A DNA stretch of 64,000 bases from Hyphomicrobium zavarzinii ATCC 27496 (GCF_000383415.1 NZ_KB911259.1:213007-277006); one strand, 5' to 3'; shown: positions 1 through 11,670, counted from the stretch's first letter. Translations and numbers: made by a program. Notes: generated from the sequence alone by a model not told the origin.

Positions 1-819
1 CACGCGCGTCGTGTACGCCTTGGCGATGCCGAGCACGAAGCCGAGCGAGCCCGGCCCCATGCCGGACCCGGTCGCGGCCTGCGCCGCTACCGTATTGGAC
101 GAGGTGACGAACGGATACGTGCCGTGATCCACATCGAGCAGCGCACCCTGTGCGCCTTCGAACAGGATGCGCTTACCCGCCTTCCGCTCTTGGTCCAGCA
201 GATCCCACGTGACATCCACGTAAGCGAGCACCTTGGGCGCGATCTCCTGCAGATCCGCCATCACCGCGTCCTTGCTGATCTCGGGCTTGCCGAGGCCGCG
301 GCGAAGCGCGTTGTGATGCAGTAGAAGACGGTCGACCTTGGGGCCGAGCGTGTCGACGTTGGCGAGATCCTGCACGCGGATCGCGCGCCGCCCCACCTTG
401 TCCTCGTAGGCCGGCCCGATGCCGCGCCCCGTGGTGCCGATCTTCCCGTCTCCGGCCGCGTCCTCGCGCATCACGTCGAGCTCGCTGTGGAACGGCAGGA
501 TGAGCGTCGCGTTCTCCGCGATACGCAGGTTGTCCCGGGTGATGGAAACGCCCTGCGCCTTGAGCTTCTCGATCTCGGCGGAGAGCGCCCACGGATCGAC
601 CACCACGCCGTTGCCGATGATGCCGAGCTTGCCCTCGCGCACCACCCCCGAAGGCAGCAGCGAGAGCTTGTAGGTTTTGTCGCCGATCACCAGCGTATGG
701 CCTGCGTTGTGTCCGCCTTGGAAGCGCACCACCACATCGGCCCGCTCGGAGAGCCAATCGACGATCTTGCCCTTCCCCTCGTCGCCCCACTGCGCGCCGA
801 CGACCACGACGTTAGCCAT
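1..819 (-). CDS. purA: adenylosuccinate synthetase, C-terminus off the left edge
   Basis: Joins IMP and aspartate with GTP to make adenylosuccinate, the first committed step to AMP, in the cytoplasm. The first 273 codons are present. The N-terminus reads [20 protein letters not shown], the family's GTP-binding loop with the catalytic Asp and Lys. GGHNAGHT (about residues 37-44), with its catalytic His, and [14 protein letters not shown] (about 126-139) follow. ATG at 819 is preceded by GGTGGAAG at good spacing. The frame stays open to base 1, so only the C-terminal third is missing. It is the last gene of a long minus-strand run, and a strong hairpin lies just upstream in its leader. Confidence 0.97.
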   Translation of the reverse strand, partial: MANVVVVGAQWGDEGKGKIVDWLSERADVVVRFQGGHNAGHTLVIGDKTYKLSLLPSGVVREGKLGIIGNGVVVDPWALSAEIEKLKAQGVSITRDNLRIAENATLILPFHSELDVMREDAAGDGKIGTTGRGIGPAYEDKVGRRAIRVQDLANVDTLGPKVDRLLLHHNALRRGLGKPEISKDAVMADLQEIAPKVLAYVDVTWDLLDQERKAGKRILFEGAQGALLDVDHGTYPFVTSSNTVAAQAATGSGMGPGSLGFVLGIAKAYTTRV

Positions 820-843
820 GTCTTCCACCAATTCTCATGAAAT

Positions 844-868
844 GGCCCCGGCTGATCGAGCCGGGGCC
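844..868 (-). promoter_or_regulatory. strong hairpin in the purA leader
   Basis: A perfect 10-bp stem, GGCCCCGGCT with its complement, encloses a 5-base loop and ends 24 bases before the purA start codon. No U-run follows on the minus strand, so it is not a textbook terminator. It could end transcription from the DUF4139 gene, attenuate purA, or stabilise RNA. Confidence 0.5.
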
Positions 869-1010
869 GGAACCATCTGATTTACATTTAGCGTCGGTCG
901 CGGCCCTGGCCAACAACTATCCGCCACCGCCCGCACGGCTCCGCAGGAAGGATTTCCCGGGACAGAAATACTCCGACCAAAGTCGTGCAGCCACAACCGC
1001 GCCTGCGCGA

Positions 1011-2729
1011 TTATTGCCGGTAAATTATGGACTTAGCGGAGGGCCAGGAGACCCGGTAACCAAACTCGATGGTCTGCTCCTGGTCCGGTTCGAGTTTGCC
1101 CTCCCACACGAGAACGCCGCGCTTGTCGTCGACGTTCTGCTTGCTCGGCGTCGTCCGGCCCGTCAGCTCCACCTTGATGTCCTGGTTGGCCGAAACCGGG
1201 ATCTGATCGAACACCGCGAGCGCGATCGCCCGCTCGTGCATGCTCTTCACCGACAGCACGTAGTTGCGGCTGTCCGTGCGCGAGGTCGAGATCAGGCCCG
1301 TCTCCCCGCGCGTCTCCTGCGCAACGGCATGACGCACGCGGACGAGGTCGTCCGTGCCGAAGCCGAGCTCGTGCTCCTCGCCCGGCGAAAGCAGCGGCAA
1401 GCGCCCCGTGCCGACGAACGTGCCGTCACGGAAGAGCGCGACGGAGCCCGGCAGTAGCGGCGACCCCTTCGGCAGCGTGAACTTGGCATAGAGATAGGCC
1501 TTGGCATCGACCTTCGGCACCGCGCGGATCGTGAGCTGCGGCTCGATGGTCTCGGCGCCGAGCTGAACGCGCTTGGCTTCCCCCGTCTCCGGAATGGTGA
1601 GCCGCCCCGGCACCGCATAGAGCGCGTGGAACGGCGCCTGCACGACCTCCGCCGGACGCTCCGCCAAGGCCGCCCTCTTGCGGGGGGCCGGAGCGGCAAG
1701 GCCGTCGTTGTCCTTGAAGCGGGCTTCCGCCTCGAACTGCGGGGCGGCCTCCTCCGGCGCCATGGCGCGTCCCGCTGCGGGAGCGGTCGTCGGCATCGCG
1801 ACAGGCGGCGGAGGCGCCGGACGCACCTCCGGCTCGAAATCGACGATCAACGGCTTGAGATCCGGCGCGGCAGCCCCGGCGGTGGGGCGCGTCGTGGAAA
1901 GCGTGAGCGCGACGTTGTCCCAGCTCTCGCCCGTCTTCTGATTGATCGAAGCGCGCCGCGCGAGATCGATCTTGGGGGCAACCGTCTTGGCGCCCGTGGC
2001 GAGACGCACATCATAGAGAGGCGTCCAGGACGCATGCGAAACCTGATAGCGGATCGTGATGTCCGCTTCGAGCGGGGCCTGCGCCACCACGAACACCTTT
2101 GCTTCTGTACGCTCGGTCTTCTCCGGGGCAATCGACGCGAGCGACTTCTCGAGATCCTCGATCTTGCGGTCGGTCTCGCGAATACGAACCTGCGCATCCT
2201 GGATGGTACGCTGCGCGTCCGCCGAGCCTGCCGAGATCAAGGCCAGGATCGCAGACCAATCCTCGCCGCGCTCCGCACCCGCCGTGGGCGCCGGCCGCGT
2301 CGGAAGCTGTGTGAGATTGGAGATGAGCGTCTTCTGCGTCTCCGCGCTCTGCACCAGCGCATCGAGCCTGGCGCGATCGTCGCGCAGCGCTTCGATCTCC
2401 GTTTCGATCTTGCGCCGCTCCGTGGCGGAGACTTCCGCATCCGCGCGCGGCACGAGCAGCTTGCGCGTATCGACGGAGCCGATTTCGAGCTTGCCCGTGG
2501 CGTTGCCTTCGACGCGGATTGAGCCCTCGACCGCGCTCGCCGGCAGATCCTTGAACAGAAGCGTGTGCTCACCCTTCTCGAGCTGCACCTTGGCGACACG
2601 CAGAACCTCGGCTCCCATCGGGAACACGGTCACCGCATCGACGCGCGACTGGGCATCGACCTCGGCGGCGCGCACGAGCCCTGTGCTCGCCATGAGAGAC
2701 AGAAGCGTGACAACAAGGACTTGCTTCAC
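1011..2729 (-). CDS. DUF4139 (MuiA-like) secreted protein
   Basis: A 572-residue protein of the DUF4139/DUF4140 family (mucoidy inhibitor MuiA-like), whose molecular role is not known. From the chosen start it has a signal peptide (about residues 1-21, ending GLVRA). An N-terminal beta domain with a VTVFPMGAEVLR stretch is followed by a coiled-coil segment rich in E, R and D (about 90-150). The C-terminal domain shows VSHASWTPLYDVRLA and a WEGKLEPDQEQTIEFGYRVSWP ending typical of DUF4139. GTG at 2729 is preferred because GGAAAGG sits 8 bases upstream and the signal peptide begins there. An in-frame ATG at 2780 would add 17 residues. A proline/alanine-rich linker lies at about 300-340. Confidence 0.85.
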   Translation of the reverse strand: MKQVLVVTLLSLMASTGLVRAAEVDAQSRVDAVTVFPMGAEVLRVAKVQLEKGEHTLLFKDLPASAVEGSIRVEGNATGKLEIGSVDTRKLLVPRADAEVSATERRKIETEIEALRDDRARLDALVQSAETQKTLISNLTQLPTRPAPTAGAERGEDWSAILALISAGSADAQRTIQDAQVRIRETDRKIEDLEKSLASIAPEKTERTEAKVFVVAQAPLEADITIRYQVSHASWTPLYDVRLATGAKTVAPKIDLARRASINQKTGESWDNVALTLSTTRPTAGAAAPDLKPLIVDFEPEVRPAPPPPVAMPTTAPAAGRAMAPEEAAPQFEAEARFKDNDGLAAPAPRKRAALAERPAEVVQAPFHALYAVPGRLTIPETGEAKRVQLGAETIEPQLTIRAVPKVDAKAYLYAKFTLPKGSPLLPGSVALFRDGTFVGTGRLPLLSPGEEHELGFGTDDLVRVRHAVAQETRGETGLISTSRTDSRNYVLSVKSMHERAIALAVFDQIPVSANQDIKVELTGRTTPSKQNVDDKRGVLVWEGKLEPDQEQTIEFGYRVSWPSAKSIIYRQ

Positions 2730-2949
2730 GGGGCGCGACCTTTCCGCTGGAAGTGAGATTGAGATGAAGGCGTATGGCATACGTCGCCACGGTTGCTCAG
2801 GCGTTTATGCTCCGAAGCGCGGCAGCCATCCGATGGCTCGTGTGCGGCCGTTTCGAGACCAAATTATGGCCGGGGCGTCCTTTTCTCACGAGCGTGCGAC
2901 ACGTCAGTGTCCGCACCGGCGCACATCCGTTAACCGTACCGAAAAACGA

Positions 2950-2977
2950 AACGGGGCCGGCAACAGCCAGCCCCGTT
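2950..2977 (-). terminator. terminator downstream of the outer-membrane protein gene
   Basis: The arms AACGGGGC and GCCCCGTT pair over 8 bp and are followed on the minus strand by TTTCGTTTTTC. It lies 65 bases past the stop of the porin-like gene. The rest of 2730-3041 shows no gene. Confidence 0.75.
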
Positions 2978-3041
2978 CGAGCGGTGAAAACCAACGAAGA
3001 CGCAGCCCGGGACACGATACGTCGGGCCGCGCCTTCTATTC

Positions 3042-3875
3042 CTATTTGAACGACACCGGGTAGACCGGCTGCGGCTGATCGAGGCGATAGCGCGCGCTGA
3101 ACAGAAGGTCGTGCGAGACGATGTCGCGAATTTCGAGGCCGCTGTAGCTGCTGGACCCGTCGAAAGCCGTCGCACGGCCGGTCTTGGCGTCGCCGAGATC
3201 GGTGTAGCGATAGCCGAGGTCGAGCGTGAACTGCGGGGTCACGTCGTAGCTGATGCCCGCATAGAGCGCCCAGGCGAAGTTGGTCGTCGCGGTATCCTTG
3301 TCGCCGTAGAACACGCTGTTGTTCGGGACGTTCACGTCCTTGAAGCCCTGCACATCGAGCGAGGCGATACCGATACCGCCGCCGACATAAGGCGTGACGC
3401 CGCGCCAGGTGCCGAGGTCGATATAGGCGTTGACGAGGCCGAGCCAGCTTTCGATATCGGCGGTGTATTCGTTCGTGCCGCAGTTTCCGGGCACGCCGCA
3501 AGCGCCATGGATGTAGGAATCCTGCGCGACGAAGAGCTGCTTGCCGCGATACTCACCAGTGATGTCGAAGCGCAGCCAGCGGCTGTGCTCGATACCGATG
3601 CCGAAGCCGTAAAGAGCCGTGCTCTTGATGTCTTCGTGATGCGTGGTGAAATCGCTGTTGTAGGACGGCTCGTTGATGTTGATGCTGCCGGGCTCGGCGT
3701 TCTTCATACCGATGGTGCCCTTGAGATACCAGGCGCGGCCCGACGGCGGCGGAGGCGGAATGTCCTTCACGCTTCCGTATCCAAGATCGGCAGCCTGTGC
3801 AGGCGCGACGGAGAACGAAAGAATAGCTGCGCTGACCGCTGCGCCCGCGAGGACGCAAACGCGTGAGAATCTCAT
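3042..3875 (-). CDS. outer-membrane beta-barrel protein (Omp25/31-like)
   Basis: A 277-residue outer-membrane protein of the small-barrel family common in Rhizobiales. Residues 1-28 form a clear signal peptide ending PAQA. The mature part has alternating aromatic strands, glycine turns and conserved pieces such as GVTPYVGGGIG, ALYAGISYDVTPQFTLDLGY and a C-terminal FSARYRL strand. The last residue is lysine after VSF rather than the usual terminal Phe. A terminator follows, so it is probably a single-gene unit. Role: structural or permeability protein; the ligand cannot be read from sequence. Confidence 0.85.
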   Translation of the reverse strand: MRFSRVCVLAGAAVSAAILSFSVAPAQAADLGYGSVKDIPPPPPSGRAWYLKGTIGMKNAEPGSININEPSYNSDFTTHHEDIKSTALYGFGIGIEHSRWLRFDITGEYRGKQLFVAQDSYIHGACGVPGNCGTNEYTADIESWLGLVNAYIDLGTWRGVTPYVGGGIGIASLDVQGFKDVNVPNNSVFYGDKDTATTNFAWALYAGISYDVTPQFTLDLGYRYTDLGDAKTGRATAFDGSSSYSGLEIRDIVSHDLLFSARYRLDQPQPVYPVSFK

Positions 3876-4010
3876 GACTGTCCCTTTCGAATGCGGCCGC
3901 GCATGGGCACGCGGGCCTTAAACAGACGCAGCACTTCCTTCGAAGGACTCTGTCGGAGAACGTTTAATATACACTTAAGCGGTGTGCCGTTTCAGTGCGC
4001 ACAACATGGC

Positions 4011-4038
4011 GACACCCGCACCTTGCGGCACGGGTGTC
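4011..4038. other. 8-bp hairpin between glmM and the barrel-protein gene
   Basis: GACACCCG and CGGGTGTC pair around a 12-base loop, 41 bases past the glmM stop on the minus strand. There is no U-run, so it may be an RNA 3' stabiliser rather than a terminator. Confidence 0.4.
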
Positions 4039-4078
4039 ACACAGTCGTCGATGAAAGATTTCGTTAAGACTTGAAGCC

Positions 4079-5431
4079 CTACGCGGCCTGCGCGGCGGCC
4101 TTCACTGCTTCCACGATGTCGCCCACCACAGTGTTGACGAGCTTCTCGTCGTCACCTTCCGCCATCACGCGGATCACAGGCTCCGTACCCGAAGGACGAA
4201 TGACGAGACGTCCGGCATCGCCCAGCCGCTCCTTCGCGCCCTCGATGGCGCGGCGGACACGATTGTCGTCGAGCGGCTTGCCGTTGGCATAGCGCACGTT
4301 CTGCAAAACCTGCGGCAGCGGCGTGAAGCGCGCGCACACTTCCGAAACCGGCTTGCCCGTTGCCACCACGCACGCGAGGACCTGCAGCGACGACACGAGA
4401 CCGTCGCCCGTCGTCGTGAAGTCCGACAGCACGATATGGCCGGACTGCTCGCCGCCCACGTTGTAGCCGTGACGGCGCATGTGCTCGACAACATAACGAT
4501 CGCCCACCGGCGTGCGCACGAGCGACAGGCCGTGCGACTTGAGATAGCGCTCGAGGCCGAGGTTGCTCATCACCGTCGCGACGATGCCACCCGCGCTGAG
4601 CTTTCCGCGCCGGTGCCAGCTTTCGGCGATCACCGCCATGAGCTGGTCGCCATCCACGATGTTGCCCTTCTCGTCGACGATCACCACACGATCCGCGTCG
4701 CCGTCGAGCGCGATGCCGATGTCCGCCCGGATCTCGCGCACCTTGTCGATCAGCGCTTCGGGCGAAGTGGAGCCGCACTTGTAGTTGATGTTGCGCCCGT
4801 TCGGATCGACGCCGATCTTGATCACCTCGGCGCCGAGCTCCCAGAGCGCTTCCGGCGCCACCTTGTAGGCGGCTCCGTGCGCGCAATCGATCACGATGCG
4901 CAGGCCGTTGAGCTTGAGGTTCTTCGGCAACGTCCGCTTGGCGAACTCGATATAGCGTTCCTGCGCGCTGTCCACGCGCGTGGCCCGGCCGATGCGGTCC
5001 GCCGGCGCCAGCAATTGCTCGCTCGGCCCATCTATCAGACGCTCGATCTCGAGCTCCGTCTCGTCGGAGAGCTTGTAGCCGTCCGGATCGAACAGCTTGA
5101 TACCGTTATCGTCGTAGCGGTTGTGGGACGCGGAGATCATGACGCCGAGATCGGCGCGCAAGCTGCGCGTCAGCATGGCGACGGCAGGCGTCGGCATCGG
5201 CCCCAGCAGGAACACGTCCATGCCGACTGACGTGAAGCCGCTCATCAATGCCGCCTCCAGCATATAGCCCGAGAGGCGCGTATCCTTGCCGATGACGACC
5301 CTGTGGCGGTGCGTGCCGCTCTGGAAAAGCTTGCCGGCAGCCATGCCGACCTTGAGAGCGACCTCGGACGTCATCGGATGCTTGTTCGCCAAGCCCCGAA
5401 TGCCATCGGTCCCGAAATAGCGGCGTGTCAT
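4079..5431 (-). CDS. glmM: phosphoglucosamine mutase
   Basis: Interconverts glucosamine-6-phosphate and glucosamine-1-phosphate for UDP-GlcNAc, peptidoglycan and LPS synthesis. The protein is 450 residues, the family's normal length. It starts [13 protein letters not shown], carries the active-site serine motif [15 protein letters not shown] (about 100-114), the Mg-binding DGDADR loop (about 243-248) and the phosphate-binding [12 protein letters not shown] near the C-terminus. ATG at 5431 has GAGGGAA seven bases upstream. An in-frame extension upstream (to 5476) is not supported. In many proteobacteria glmM follows ftsH and folP, and the same order ftsH-folP-glmM is seen here. Confidence 0.97.
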   Translation of the reverse strand: MTRRYFGTDGIRGLANKHPMTSEVALKVGMAAGKLFQSGTHRHRVVIGKDTRLSGYMLEAALMSGFTSVGMDVFLLGPMPTPAVAMLTRSLRADLGVMISASHNRYDDNGIKLFDPDGYKLSDETELEIERLIDGPSEQLLAPADRIGRATRVDSAQERYIEFAKRTLPKNLKLNGLRIVIDCAHGAAYKVAPEALWELGAEVIKIGVDPNGRNINYKCGSTSPEALIDKVREIRADIGIALDGDADRVVIVDEKGNIVDGDQLMAVIAESWHRRGKLSAGGIVATVMSNLGLERYLKSHGLSLVRTPVGDRYVVEHMRRHGYNVGGEQSGHIVLSDFTTTGDGLVSSLQVLACVVATGKPVSEVCARFTPLPQVLQNVRYANGKPLDDNRVRRAIEGAKERLGDAGRLVIRPSGTEPVIRVMAEGDDEKLVNTVVGDIVEAVKAAAQAA

Positions 5432-5840
5432 CTGTTCCCTCACACGGAAGATCAACCCCGTGACCGCGCCCCGCAAAGGCTCCCCAGCCTCTTACCGCGA
5501 AGCGGTGTCTACGCTTTGAACCAGAGCCTGACCGGAGGATCGTTTCGACCGCCGCCCGCTACACCCGACTCTGGAAAGGAACTTTAGAGCACGTTTGTGC
5601 CCTGAAAAACGATTCCAAATTTTGCCTGTCGCAAGCCCCGGATGCTATCGGGCCGCTGTGCGCTCAACTGATCTTACGGCTGCGATTTTAAGCCGCCCGC
5701 GCCCCAGCGCCAAGACACCTTGGCGCACAAACCCCAGCCGGTTTGCGATGCCGTTTTGAACTGAAATTATTGACGGATTCGAAGACCACGCATGGGCGGC
5801 ACGTCCGGCGCAAAAAAAATGCACGCGCCGCCTCGTCCCA
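5432..5840. other. gene-free stretch between folP and glmM, with one hairpin
   Basis: No supported gene. At 5707-5726 GCGCCAAG and CTTGGCGC form a perfect 8-bp stem with a 4-base loop. On the minus strand a run of eight T lies shortly after the folP stop (near 5814-5821). Together these may end the folP transcript. The glmM promoter must lie here, but no clear boxes were identified. Confidence 0.4.
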
Positions 5841-6941
5841 TCAGACCAGATTCGCCTCCGAGCCCGCCTGCGCCGCTTCCCAAACCGCGAGCGCCTGGCG
5901 CGTTTCCGCGACATCGTGCACGCGCACGATCTGAACACCTTGCGAAACAGAGTGCAGAGCCGCCGCGATCGACCCCGGCACGCGGTCGCGAGGTGCTTCG
6001 ACATTGCAAAGCTGCCCGATCAGCTTTTTACGGCTCGCGCCCAGCAGCACCGGCACGCCGAGCCCATGATAGAGGCTCATCGCATTCAGCACGGCAACGT
6101 TGTGATGGAGGTGCTTGCCGAAGCCGATGCCGGGATCCGCGATGAGCCGCGACTTGGGAATGCCCGCCTCCATGCAGGCGCGGATGCGCTGCTCCAGGAA
6201 GTCGAACACGTCGAGCACCACGTCGCTGTATTGCGGATTGTCGTTCATAGTCTTGGGATCACCCTGAGCGTGCATCAGCATGACCGGCAGCCCGCTTTCC
6301 GCCGCCACGTCGAGAGCCGCCGGATCGTGCGTGAGCGCGGAGACGTCATTGAGAATGTCGGCTCCCGCCGCCGCCGCCCGCTGCATCACCTCCGCCTTGC
6401 GCGTATCGATGGAGATCAACGCGTCGGTCTTTGCGCGCAGCCCCTCGATCACGGGTATGACACGCCTCAGCTCCTCCTCCACCGGCACCGCATCCGAGCC
6501 GGGACGCGTCGACTCGCCGCCGATGTCCAGAATGTCGGCTCCCGCCTCCGCAAGCGCGAGACCGTGCGCCACCGCCGCTCCCCCCGTATCGTGCTGCCCG
6601 CCGTCGGAGAAACTGTCGGGCGTCACGTTCACGATGCCCATGATGCGCGGACGATCGAGCGAGAGCCCCGCGAGCCGGGGCCTGGGCGCGCGGATTTGCT
6701 CAAGGAGATCGGACGCGGCCAGCGTGTTCCGCCCCCAGTCGCGCTCGAACAGGTCTCCGAGGCCGATGGTCCGGCGCGACGTTCCGCGCGGACCACGCTC
6801 CAGCACTTCGAGCGCGGAGAAGGCAAGTGGCCCGCCCGCGAGCGGCAGACCGCCCCAGATCTCCTGCTGGGCCTCGAGCGTCTGGTCTCCCTGCCTCGCG
6901 GCATAGATCCCGAGCGGACGGATATAGAGGGAGCGTTGCAT
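5841..6941 (-). CDS. folP: dihydropteroate synthase with N-terminal extension
   Basis: Condenses 4-aminobenzoate with dihydropterin pyrophosphate in folate synthesis. The 366-residue product is about 80-90 residues longer than E. coli FolP. The TIM-barrel part begins near residue 100 with MGIVNVTPDSFSDGG, the pyrophosphate-binding loop. DIGGESTRPGSD, SIDTRKAEVM, ILNDVSAL, DPGIGFGKHLHHN and LLGASRKKLIG follow, and it closes with VRVHDVAETRQAL. The first 95 residues (SLYIRPLGIYAAR...) form a separate short domain of unknown role also known from other alphaproteobacterial FolP proteins. It lies between the ftsH terminator and glmM. Confidence 0.95.
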   Translation of the reverse strand: MQRSLYIRPLGIYAARQGDQTLEAQQEIWGGLPLAGGPLAFSALEVLERGPRGTSRRTIGLGDLFERDWGRNTLAASDLLEQIRAPRPRLAGLSLDRPRIMGIVNVTPDSFSDGGQHDTGGAAVAHGLALAEAGADILDIGGESTRPGSDAVPVEEELRRVIPVIEGLRAKTDALISIDTRKAEVMQRAAAAGADILNDVSALTHDPAALDVAAESGLPVMLMHAQGDPKTMNDNPQYSDVVLDVFDFLEQRIRACMEAGIPKSRLIADPGIGFGKHLHHNVAVLNAMSLYHGLGVPVLLGASRKKLIGQLCNVEAPRDRVPGSIAAALHSVSQGVQIVRVHDVAETRQALAVWEAAQAGSEANLV

Positions 6942-6960
6942 AATGAGACCCCGAAAAGAG

Positions 6961-6988
6961 AACGGCCGCGAAACCCTTCGCGGCCGTT
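6961..6988 (-). terminator. rho-independent terminator after ftsH
   Basis: A perfect 12-bp stem (AACGGCCGCGAA with its complement, 4-base loop) is followed on the minus strand by CTCTTTTC. It lies between the ftsH stop and the folP start, 20 bases upstream of folP, so it may separate the two genes or attenuate folP. Confidence 0.75.
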
Positions 6989-7018
6989 CGAACTCTTAAG
7001 CGAGCACCCAGTGAGGCA

Positions 7019-8944
<1,926 letters not shown>

Positions 8945-9008
8945 CTGTGTTCCCAAAAAACCGGCCCAATACCGAGGGGCCGGAACGATCCGCGTCTAAC
9001 TGGATGGT

Positions 9009-9037
9009 AAGATAGGTGCCGCGATCCTGTTTGCCAA
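9009..9037 (-). promoter_or_regulatory. candidate ftsH promoter
   Basis: On the minus strand TTGGCA is followed after exactly 17 bases by TATCTT, about 65 bases upstream of the ftsH ATG. The extended forms CTTGGCA and CACCTATCT also loosely resemble a heat-shock sigma-32 promoter, which is known to drive ftsH in other bacteria. Which sigma factor is used is inference. Confidence 0.5.
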
Positions 9038-9147
9038 GTTTATTGCCGGTCGCATCTGCCTCTATGACGAGGTAACGCTGCGGATTGGTGAAGGATATCG
9101 ACACCGCGTTCAACAATGGCCCGCCGAAGCTGCCTTTGCGGCCCCTT

Positions 9148-10497
9148 TCAGCGCGTGCCACGCTTGAGCCCCAGGAATTGTGCCGTAAACCGGCTGTCGC
9201 TTTGCAGCGAGGGTACCGCAAGCAGCCGGTCCCCGTCCCAAAAAGCCGGCAAGCCCGCCGCGGCCCGTGCCGGCGGCCGGGAATAGGGGGAAAGACCATC
9301 CTTTAGGGTTGCATAAGCGGCCAGCCCGAGCGGTCGCACACTCACCGCCTGCGGGATGGGGGCCGGCGCGCCGCCAGCCTCCCCTTCGCCGTCACCCTCG
9401 CCTTCGAGAGGCTGATGCGGCTCGTAGCGCACCCGGAACCGCCAATCCCAGAGCGCCTCCCCGCCGCGAGACAGCATCATCTCGGGAAGCGCATGATGCC
9501 CGGGCTCCCGATAAAGCCGCAGCGTCGTGCGCCCTTGCGAGACGATGCAGCCGCCGAGCGTCTGGGCGAAAGGCATGCCCTGCGCGAGCACAGCCTCGAG
9601 CGCCTCCACCTGGGAGAGCTGGGCGGGCTTGGCATCGCCGCCAAAGGCCGCCAGGAGACGGGCGAGCATACGCACCCTCACCTCGCCCGGCTCGCCCCGC
9701 CAGACCCCTTGCGCCACCGATGCGAAGACGCCGTTGTGCTGGTCGACGAGGGCCGCGAGCCGCGCTTCCGTGATCTGCTCGAGCGCATCGCGCACTCGCA
9801 GCAGACGCGCCGCGCTGAGCGCAAGCTTCTCGTTGGAAAGGCCGAGCGCGCTGAGATGCTCACGGGCCATCCGCAGCCGGACCCGCTCGAAATCGAGCCG
9901 CTCGTTGGAGGGATCGTCGAGCCACGCTCCGTCCGTCTTCTTGAGAGTTCCGGCCAACTGCTCTTTCGAAAGGCCGAGCAGCGGCCTGACGAGATGAACG
10001 GAGCCGTCCGGCAGCAGCAGGCGGGACGGCGCCATGCCCGAAAGGCCGTCGAGGCCGCTGCCCCTGCCGAGGCGCATCAACAAGGTCTCGGCCTGATCGT
10101 CGGCCGTGTGCGCCGTCACGACGGCCGAAGGTGCCCCGCCGCGTGCGTGCGCGGCCAGCAAGGCATAGCGCGCCTCGCGCGCCCGTTCCTGGATGCTCGC
10201 GTCCGGCTTGTCGCCGCTCCACACCAGCGTCGTATGCTGAAAGCCCAGCGCCTTCGCGCGGTCCGCGACCCAGTCCGCCTCGCGTGACGACCCGGCACGC
10301 AGCCGATGATCGACCGTCGCGACATCGATGACGAGATCGTGCGGCGCCTGGCCGGACGCAATCCACCGCGCCGCGAGCACCATGAGCGCCATGCTGTCGG
10401 AGCCGCCGGACACGGCGAGCACCACGCGCTTGAACGGCGCCAGCAGCGGCGCGAACAGAGTTTCCAATGAATGATCGTGAAGGGGGCGCTCGTTCAA
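9148..10497 (-). CDS. tilS: tRNA(Ile)-lysidine synthetase
   Basis: Uses ATP and lysine to convert the wobble cytidine of tRNA-Ile(CAU) to lysidine, changing AUG decoding to AUA. The N-terminal PP-loop SGGSDSMALM lies at about residues 30-39. VDHRLRAGSSREADWV, HTADDQAETLLMRLGRGSG and RPLLGLSKEQL follow, all typical of TilS. The C-terminal part (about 250-449) is more divergent and carries a short Glu/Gly-rich insert. The start is TTG at 10497, with AGGAG six bases upstream; no nearby ATG fits. It lies between cpoB and ftsH, with only 87 bases after cpoB, so co-transcription with the tol-pal genes is possible. Confidence 0.92.
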   Translation of the reverse strand: MNERPLHDHSLETLFAPLLAPFKRVVLAVSGGSDSMALMVLAARWIASGQAPHDLVIDVATVDHRLRAGSSREADWVADRAKALGFQHTTLVWSGDKPDASIQERAREARYALLAAHARGGAPSAVVTAHTADDQAETLLMRLGRGSGLDGLSGMAPSRLLLPDGSVHLVRPLLGLSKEQLAGTLKKTDGAWLDDPSNERLDFERVRLRMAREHLSALGLSNEKLALSAARLLRVRDALEQITEARLAALVDQHNGVFASVAQGVWRGEPGEVRVRMLARLLAAFGGDAKPAQLSQVEALEAVLAQGMPFAQTLGGCIVSQGRTTLRLYREPGHHALPEMMLSRGGEALWDWRFRVRYEPHQPLEGEGDGEGEAGGAPAPIPQAVSVRPLGLAAYATLKDGLSPYSRPPARAAAGLPAFWDGDRLLAVPSLQSDSRFTAQFLGLKRGTR

Positions 10498-10584
10498 AGC
10501 CCGCTCCTGCTCCCCGGACGCAGTCCACGCAGGAGGATGTCGCCCGGAGCGGCCGTCATGCTTCCCACCGGGCCGCCGGCGCCG

Positions 10585-11670
10585 TCACGGGCAGCCGATC
10601 CTCTGCCGCTCGCTGTCCGCCTTCGCCTTGAGATGCGCCGGCGCGTTCGGATACTTCGAGGTGACCGCACGCAGGCTCGTGCAGGCATCCTGACGCTTGC
10701 CGAGCTGCGCCAGCGCCATGCCGCGCTTCAACTGGGCATCGGCCGCCTTGCCGCTGGTGCCATAGGCCGAGATCACGAGGTCGAATGCTTCCGCCGCGTC
10801 CGCGTAGTTCCGCTGCACGTAGTGAGATTCGCCGAGCCAATAGAGCGCGTTCGGCGCCAGCGGATCCTGCGGATAGGACTTCAGGAAATCGCGAAACCCG
10901 GCTTGGGCCGCACCATAGTCCTGCTGAAGCAGATGCCCGTAAGCCGTTTCATAGAGCTGCTTCGGATTGCCCGCAGCAGCCGGATCCACGGCCGCGAGTT
11001 GATTGCCGCCAGTGGCAGCCCCACCCGGCGGCGGGAGAGTTTCGGCGCCGTAGGTCGAAGGAGGCACGGGCGGCGCACCGGCTTGTGTACCGGGCGCGTA
11101 ATTCGGGTCGGCGAGCGCCCCGATTGGATCGGCGTTGTCCGAGGTCACAGTGGTCGAGCCGAAGCGGCTCGTTTGCGGCTGGTCAAAGCCCGGTTGAGCT
11201 GCCCCGCCCGCATCCGAGCGGCGTTGCCCGCCAGCAGCCTGCTGGGCCCGCACCTCGCCCGCAAGCTGCTCGACCTGCGCGGTGAGAGCACGGATCTGTG
11301 TCTCAATGCTATCGAGCCGGGCGCGATCGCCGGCCGCCACACCGCCACTGGCCTCCGAACGCACCGGAGCCGGCGCAGCTCCGCCCGTGCGCGCGAGGGA
11401 TTCGAGGGTTCCGATCACCACCTGCAGATCGACGAGCTGCTCCTCGAGCTGCTCCACACGCTGACGCAAACCGGCAGACTCGCCGCCCCCCGCCGGGGCC
11501 GTCGCCGCAGGCGCCTTCTGCGCCTTTCCTTGCGCGCCCTTCACATCCGGAAGCTGCTCGCTCTGAACCGTCTGGGCCGTGGCTGCGCCAGCGCACCACA
11601 GCGCCGTGAGCAGAACGCCGGCCGCAGCTCCAAACGAGCGCCGCATGGAAAAGGACTTGACCGAATACAT
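10585..11670 (-). CDS. cpoB: Tol-Pal-associated periplasmic coordinator CpoB (YbgF)
   Basis: A periplasmic protein that in E. coli coordinates Tol-Pal with peptidoglycan synthesis at division. It has 361 residues. A signal peptide (about 1-33, ending GAATA) is followed by a coiled-coil trimerisation segment (about 65-130, including LRQRVEQLEEQLVDLQVVIGT and a second heptad stretch). A Gly/Pro/Ala-rich linker precedes C-terminal TPRs starting at LYETAYGHLLQQDYGAAQAGF (about 235), which run to the end. ATG at 11670 has AGGAGGG 11 bases upstream. It closes the tolQRAB-pal set, after an unusual extra OmpA-domain gene. Confidence 0.93.
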   Translation of the reverse strand: MYSVKSFSMRRSFGAAAGVLLTALWCAGAATAQTVQSEQLPDVKGAQGKAQKAPAATAPAGGGESAGLRQRVEQLEEQLVDLQVVIGTLESLARTGGAAPAPVRSEASGGVAAGDRARLDSIETQIRALTAQVEQLAGEVRAQQAAGGQRRSDAGGAAQPGFDQPQTSRFGSTTVTSDNADPIGALADPNYAPGTQAGAPPVPPSTYGAETLPPPGGAATGGNQLAAVDPAAAGNPKQLYETAYGHLLQQDYGAAQAGFRDFLKSYPQDPLAPNALYWLGESHYVQRNYADAAEAFDLVISAYGTSGKAADAQLKRGMALAQLGKRQDACTSLRAVTSKYPNAPAHLKAKADSERQRIGCP

